From positions 124,001 to 188,000 of the forward strand of contig JAANYP010008051.1 in the NCBI GenBank assembly GCA_020465985.1: DNA of 64,000 nt. The letters run 5' to 3'. Positions 58,774 to 64,000 of this stretch are shown here, in pieces. The stretch's first letter is position 1; each line of letters begins with the position of its first letter. Both the position numbers and the translations under genes were made by a program. Below the pieces are notes generated by a model. That model did not search any database. It had not been told where the DNA came from and was given only the letters and a program-made list of their open reading frames with translations. This DNA comes from Centrapalus pauciflorus. Taxonomy: Eukaryota > Streptophyta > Magnoliopsida > Asterales > Asteraceae.

Positions 58774-60552
58774 CTATACTTGATTGAACAAGTCCCAAAG
58801 ATCCTCTGGTTGTGGGCCTCTTATACCATATGTAGAAGATTTTGGATTTTCTAAAGCAGCAGGATAAGGAGGAGGAATTGAAGTATCCTGACTCTTATCC
58901 GCCTCCCTAAATTTAGGGGTTGGAATATCTGCTTTAATTGGCTCTTTAAAAGAAACCTTCTTAGGAACCTCCTTCTTCTTTGGATCCTCTTTCTCCTCAT
59001 ACACGAGTTCAGTGTCGGTATCTTCTTCTGCCTCTTTCTCTTTAGGTATCTCTATTTTATTGTCTACCTCTCTTCCACTCCTTAATGTGGTTATCTTAGC
59101 TACTTCATTAACTTCGTTAATCTCATGTTTCTTATCTTTGTTATGATGATGGGCGTGTGAAGGATTGGAAACAGTATTGCTAGGAAGCTTCCCCTCCTCA
59201 CGCCTAGTAAGCGACTCAGCTATCTGACCCGTCTGGCGAGTTAACATCTCCATGGTCTTAGTACTGATAGCGGATTGCTGTTTCATAAATTCAGCAAACT
59301 CTGCAAATTGCGCAGAAGTCATATTTGATTCTACTTGGAATTGTGGTTGATCACGATGATTTGACTTATAATATCGCTCATCCTTAGCTGCTGAAGTTGA
59401 ACCATATTGATATTCTCTCTTTGGTGGTTCATATCTTGGTTTGGATTGATGATCGGTAGACTGATCAATTTTCCATCGAAAGTTGGGATGGTTTCTCCAT
59501 CCCGGATTGTAGGTTTCCGAAAATGGATTATCCCTCTCTCGATGAGCTCTAAATCCATAAACTTCATTAGCAAATTCCTCAGTGGATTGCACTTGAGGAC
59601 ATGCGTCAGAATGATGTGATGGATCTCCACATGTAACACAATTAATTGATATGCTAGGGTTTGAAAAACCCTTCATCAATTGATCCATTTTCTTTCCTGA
59701 TTCTGAAATCTCAGTTTTAACCTCACGTTTCCAGGCATTATCTATGCCCATAACTTGAACTCCTATGCTATTTTCAGAACCAGCTTGGACTTTAAGACCT
59801 TTGCCGAGTTGATTAAGCAACTGCCAAGATTCATCGTCTTCTTTACCTAAAAATGTGCCTCCTGTGGCAGCTATAATCATATTACGACTTTCTTGACTCA
59901 CACCATCAAAGAATGTTTTGATAAGCATCCATTTGGGTACCTCGTGGTGTGGACAAGCTCTCAGTAATTTGTTCATACGATCGAACGCTTCGTAGAATTG
60001 TTCGCCCGGTTTTTGTTTAAATCCGGTAATTTCCTTTCTTTTCTCGGTTGTTTTACTAATGGGGTAATATTCATTAAGGAATTCTCGTTTCATTTGATCC
60101 CATGTTGTGATGCTATTGGTTGGTAAGGATACGAACCAATTGTTCGCTTTCTCTTTTAACGAAAAAGGAAATAATCGAAGTTTTAAACCGTCGGTGGTTA
60201 TACCTCGAACATGGTTGGCTTTACAAATAGCTGTGAACTCAGCTAGATGTTCGTAGGGTTCCTCACTTGGCATCCCTCGAAAGATCGAAAGAATTTGAAA
60301 TAATTGAGGACGAACTTCGGGTTCGTTCTCGTTTTCGGGATAACGAATTGGAGACAGGTCGGGCACATCACCTGGGCGGTAATGCGACTCAATCGTACGT
60401 CTCGGTTGATCACCCATTCTAGCAACTATACACTCGGGATCTTCTTGCTCATGATTTCGTGGCGAAATCGGAGGGCTTTCTAAATTAGGAATCTCTGAAT
60501 CGGGAATTTCTAAATCAGGAATTTCTTCCTCTTGTGCGTTTAAATTCTCCAT
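58774..60552 (-). CDS. Athila gag
   Basis: The ATG at 60552 opens a 592-residue protein with an acidic N-terminus (repeats of IPDLE/IPDSE). The retrotransposon gag domain follows (LQILSIFRGMP-type region, LKLRLFPFSLKEKANNWF, TWDQMKREFLNEYYP, FYEAFDRMNKLLRACPHHE). Next is one zinc knuckle, CVTCGDPSHHSDAC, and a charged tail rich in KKEVPKK and EED. The frame is open to LFNQV and a TAG at 58774, where the family reads into pol. Gag itself looks intact. It would form the virus-like particle. Confidence 0.9.
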   Translation of the reverse strand: MENLNAQEEEIPDLEIPDSEIPNLESPPISPRNHEQEDPECIVARMGDQPRRTIESHYRPGDVPDLSPIRYPENENEPEVRPQLFQILSIFRGMPSEEPYEHLAEFTAICKANHVRGITTDGLKLRLFPFSLKEKANNWFVSLPTNSITTWDQMKREFLNEYYPISKTTEKRKEITGFKQKPGEQFYEAFDRMNKLLRACPHHEVPKWMLIKTFFDGVSQESRNMIIAATGGTFLGKEDDESWQLLNQLGKGLKVQAGSENSIGVQVMGIDNAWKREVKTEISESGKKMDQLMKGFSNPSISINCVTCGDPSHHSDACPQVQSTEEFANEVYGFRAHRERDNPFSETYNPGWRNHPNFRWKIDQSTDHQSKPRYEPPKREYQYGSTSAAKDERYYKSNHRDQPQFQVESNMTSAQFAEFAEFMKQQSAISTKTMEMLTRQTGQIAESLTRREEGKLPSNTVSNPSHAHHHNKDKKHEINEVNEVAKITTLRSGREVDNKIEIPKEKEAEEDTDTELVYEEKEDPKKKEVPKKVSFKEPIKADIPTPKFREADKSQDTSIPPPYPAALENPKSSTYGIRGPQPEDLWDLFNQV

Positions 60553-60870
60553 GATTAATTGTTGATTTGGAATCCTGACAGTCTTTCGGTGCGATCTCGC
60601 TACTTTTTCGTTCGAATTGTAGCGGCAATCCTTTAGCCGATCGACGTGTGTGCATACACTAAATAAAATACTTAAATATAATAATTAATTAAACTAAAAA
60701 TTTTTTGTGGTAAAGTAGAGGACTACAATTACCTTTTTAAATTTTTTTATTTGATTTTTAATAATTATAATAATAAAATAAAGACTAAAAATAACCAAAG
60801 AAAGGAACTTAAACTTAATTACTTAAAACTAAGGCAACAAACTAACTTTAAACCTAAACTACCGTTACAC

Positions 60871-60888
60871 TCCCCGGCAACGGCGCTA
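60871..60888 (-). other. Primer binding site of Athila, Asp-tRNA type
   Basis: In sense orientation TAGCGCCGTTGCCGGGGA lies four bases from the 5' LTR. The usual site is TGGCGCCGTTGCCGGGGA, so one base differs. Confidence 0.88.
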
Positions 60889-60892
60889 AAAG

Positions 60893-62012
60893 TGCTGGCG
60901 GGCCGTCGTTGTGACCCGCCGGCTTTGTCCTTAAATCCACTATTTAGCTAGAGAAGTAAGGGTCGAATCCACAGGGAGCGTGTTCGTAATTAGGATTGGG
61001 TTATTAGCCTTATAAGTTTATGGAAAGCATTTAAATTGTGAATTTGTGGATTTGAATGATTTGTTTAGAGTAATGGTTTGCTATTGCTTTGTAACTAAAA
61101 TTAAGAACGAAGCAACTAACGAAGAAGATAAACAATCAAGAGACGAATAACCATTCACGGAATCACCACAGCATAAGTATTACTCACTATAATGTCATGC
61201 AACGATCACATAGGCATAATCAATTGCGCGATTAAATTAATCAAATGTGTTTTAACCAATAACTCTCAGCATAGCATATGCAACATTAATACTCGTATTA
61301 ATCCCTAAACAAATGGACTCGGCACGAATAATAACACCACGCTAAACTATCTTGCTTTTAGCAATCGCAACACATAATCATAATCATAGCAAAATGTTAA
61401 TCATTTGCATACACATAATAGATCTCGCTTAATACGAATACATCAAAACATAAGAAATTAAAGAAGAGTAAACTTAGCCGTTAATCCTCCGCAAACGGCT
61501 AATGTGATTAGCCGCTCATCGTATGCTCGTCACAATCACATATCTGAGCCATTGGGTAGCTTGCGAACTACCGTCTTCGTTCTCGTATCATAGATCCACT
61601 CCGGCAGGGCTTCGACACACTATCACACACGTCGGGCACTCTCTCCAAAGCTACCCCTTGCCTTGTATTTATAGGGAGGTCAATATTAGGGTTCTAGAGG
61701 CTGTAAAACGCATTTTTGCGCTGCACTAGTGCAGGCCAGGCGCAGGCCTGCCCCCCTTGCGCCCGGATGCGGCTAGGTTTAGCTGGCGTGTGCTGGAACG
61801 TATCTGGACAGTTTGGGCGCTATGTGGAGCGCAGGGTGGCGCAGGCCTGCGCCCCCCTCAACCCAGTTTGCTCTGAAATCTCTAGGGTTGCTTCTTTTTA
61901 TCATCTTGGCACTGAAATACAAACTTGGAGTAATAATATGGATTTTGCAAAGTATCGGTGCTTAAATTGATCATAATTTGACTCAGAAACCATATAAATT
62001 ATAGACTTATCA
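60893..62012 (-). repeat. 5' LTR of Athila
   Basis: On the plus strand it begins TGCTGGCGGGCCGTCG and ends GACTTATCA. Palindromes lie at 61839-61852 (perfect) and 61740-61751 (shortened). A TATA box is near 61675 (sense CTATAAATA). Confidence 0.92.
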
Positions 62013-62724
62013 ATTATCCCGCGATAACTGACACTTCTAAACTAATAGACCTAAAGAACCCTCACCCACACAAACTATAGGTGGTTTGCTTCTTGGGTGG
62101 GTCTTCTTATTCTGGTTAGACCATAGAAGCGATATCCTATCACACAATTCGGTGCATAATCGGAGTTAGCAGAATTAAACTTCAGCATTTCAGCTCAGAT
62201 GAATTAGGATATAAAATTTAGAATGAATTTGGAGAATGATGAGTTGGGAGATATCATTATCATTATGAAATGTAAATATGATATATGATATGAAATGAAT
62301 TAGAATTTAATGAAAGAATTAGCTCATGGGAGATTATGGGAAAATTTGGTATGATGAATTGGAAGAATTAATAATGCATGAAGAGAATCTCAAAAGCAAT
62401 GAGGTAATGTAAATCAAAGAGATTAGAACAAATAATCTCAATGATCTATTCAGAGAATCAAAAATGAATATCCTTAAAAATATATTCTTTTCAGCTCAAT
62501 AATCTTTTTATGTGTGCACAAAATATTTTAGTGAAAAATACACACAGTTTTGTGAAAAAGATGTCATCGTCAGAGTGAATCTGAAACTCCCCCTAGAAAT
62601 AAGCACAAAAAGTTAGTGAACTCATGAAAAATAAATCGATAGCAAAAAATAATATAATAAAACTCCCTCTTTGTCAATTCAACTTTAGGGTTGAATTCAG
62701 GGCAGGAATTTCAGAAAGATTAGT

Positions 62725-62945
62725 CTTTCAGAATTGGGTTCTAATCTGAAGTGATTAAAAGCCTTTGTTGCGAAAGCTCGGGTTTCAGTCAGATGTAGCT
62801 AAAAGCCTATTTGAACTTTAGATCGGGTTCTGCACTGATGTGAACAGAAACCATCTCCGTTGAATTTCGGGTTCTAGTCTGAAGTAACTAGAAGCCACTT
62901 GAGATGAAGTCCGGGTTCTACTTTGATGCGAGTAGAAGCCTCTAA
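62725..62945. repeat. ~57-bp imperfect tandem repeats in copia-2
   Basis: Four units carry CGGGTTCTAGTCTGAAGT-like and ACTAGAAGCC-like words. They lie between the copia-2 linker and the Athila insertion. Confidence 0.75.
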
Positions 62946-62955
62946 TCTGCAAAAA

Positions 62956-63475
62956 TCAAGATGTATTTGGTATCCAAACCGATTTGGATCCAGACTTGTT
63001 AGCATTTTTGGGTACCCATCTCAAAACGGGTTTTGGCACCCACTGGAACTTAGGTTTAGGTACCCATCGCAGATTGTATTTCTTATCTTCTCTCTCAAAC
63101 TTAGAAATTAAGTTCAATTTAGTATGATGAAATTTAATATCTGAATTACGAAAAAAACTTGAATTTGATTGATCAGAATTTTGCAAACTCTTCTTTGAAA
63201 ATCTATCCAATCCTAGCCTGTTTCTGATAATACTTGGTGTTATTCTGTGAAGATTTTTTCTGATAAGAATAACCAGTATTTACAGAAACTTTTGAATCTT
63301 TTGATTTCGAAGATTCACCAGTGTAAACCTTGACCGGAAGATTTTCAATTATTTTATCTTTGCCTTTGTGTATCTTTAAAAGATACTTAAGTTTAAGATC
63401 TGAAGGTGAATCTAGATTAGGAGTTTCAGTTAGATTCTTATCATTTTTTGAAAATAAATCAGAATTGTAACAACC
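62956..63475 (-). pseudogene. copia-2 gag C-terminal / linker fragment
   Basis: Minus-strand reading passes through a Lys/Ser-rich region (KVYTGESSKSKDSK, YSYQKKSSQNN). After a stop and frame change it reaches a WVPK repeat: LRWVPKPKFQWVPKPVL then RWVPKNANKSG and VWIPN. Tryptophan-Val-Pro-Lys repeats are usual between the Gag zinc knuckle and protease of SIRE/Tork-type copia elements. No protease follows. Confidence 0.55.
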
Positions 63476-64000
63476 TAACTTTTTTTTATCAATCATGTAA
63501 CGCTTGATTTTGATATAATAATGTAATTTTGTTATATTATTATGATGCAAATATTAATTAAGTAAATATGATTTTAAATTATATTTATGATATAATTAAA
63601 ATGAGTAAAACAAAAGAGATGTAAAATACAAAAATAGAAGCGGGTTAAATACAAATGAAGTATATAAACTAAATAATGACCATTTAAGATCATTATTACA
63701 ATTAACTCTCTCTCTCTAACTTCTCTCTAAAACTTACGGATTTCTCACAAATCCATCAAAAGTTCCATAAAATCGGCATTAAATTGAAGATTAAAGCCAA
63801 GAAGGAGTTACAATTATCATCAAACAATTGGAATCTACAGGATTTGAGGTAATTTTGAGTTATATTTTAAGATTTTTAAAGGTTTGGTTTGGTTTTGATA
63901 AAAACCGAAACCAAAGATGTAAAAACATGAATTTAAGGTTGCATGTGTTAGATCTTAGTAGATTATGATGAATTAATGATAATAGATGTAATAGAAATAA
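63476..64000 (+). repeat. Gypsy-type LTR, left part, runs off the window
   Basis: It begins TGTAACAACCTAAC inside copia-2. It shows a TATA-like GTATATAAACT (63660), a CTCTCTCT leader (63708-63728) and a possible donor TTGAG|GTAATT at 63849. The first words of a GGTTTGG / AACCGAAACC array follow at about 63880. The plan is the same as the LTRs at 5377, 32214, 36461 and 41546. Confidence 0.8.

Overview
This window is nuclear DNA of a flowering plant, most likely a eudicot. The evidence is a 12-exon, GT-AG spliced cytosolic tryptophanyl-tRNA synthetase (TrpRS) gene, plant-type Ty3/gypsy chromovirus and Athila elements, Ty1/copia, CACTA and MITE elements, a tRNA-derived SINE, and AT-rich spacers. 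No bacterial, organellar or viral gene organisation is present. All boundaries were read by eye and may be off by a few bases.

Layout. 1-6960: the right-hand part of a Ty3/gypsy chromovirus on the + strand, with a cut 5' LTR, a decayed gag-pol carrying a chromodomain, and a complete 3' LTR. 6961-14000: AT-rich DNA with a 288-bp tandem duplication and, all on the minus strand, an orphan exon, a RecQ helicase fragment, one phosphofructokinase exon and a broken DUF506 gene. 14740-29749: the TrpRS gene, the only host gene that looks intact (402 aa). Its 5' end is tandemly duplicated, and intron 8 holds a MITE and a complete but defective Ty1/copia element. Intron 9 holds a SINE and a MITE. 29750-32213: 3' flank with a second copy of that MITE, split by about 870 bp of organelle-like DNA. 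32214-35805: a 3.6-kb solo LTR with a perfect 5-bp target duplication.

36461 to the right edge is a nest of insertions. A gypsy element (LTR, PBS, start of gag) is interrupted at 38109 by a CACTA transposon with a decayed TNP2-type transposase. That transposase is split by a 2.0-kb solo LTR (41546-43564). To its right lies a deleted copia element in reverse orientation (from 45076). The copia element holds a 15.3-kb Athila-type element (46681-62012, reverse orientation). Athila holds a non-autonomous CACTA element (51552-52856), which in turn carries a MITE and a SINE. A last LTR starts at 63476 and runs off the window.

The most unusual points are these. Five chromovirus-like LTRs share a presumptive LTR-internal intron, and each fills it with its own self-complementary short-motif array. 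The Athila element carries two homologous extra ORFs after pol, each preceded by the same 14-16 bp GC palindrome that lies upstream of the LTR TATA box. Fragments of three unrelated genes sit side by side in one orientation. The TrpRS start exon is duplicated with a decoy start codon.
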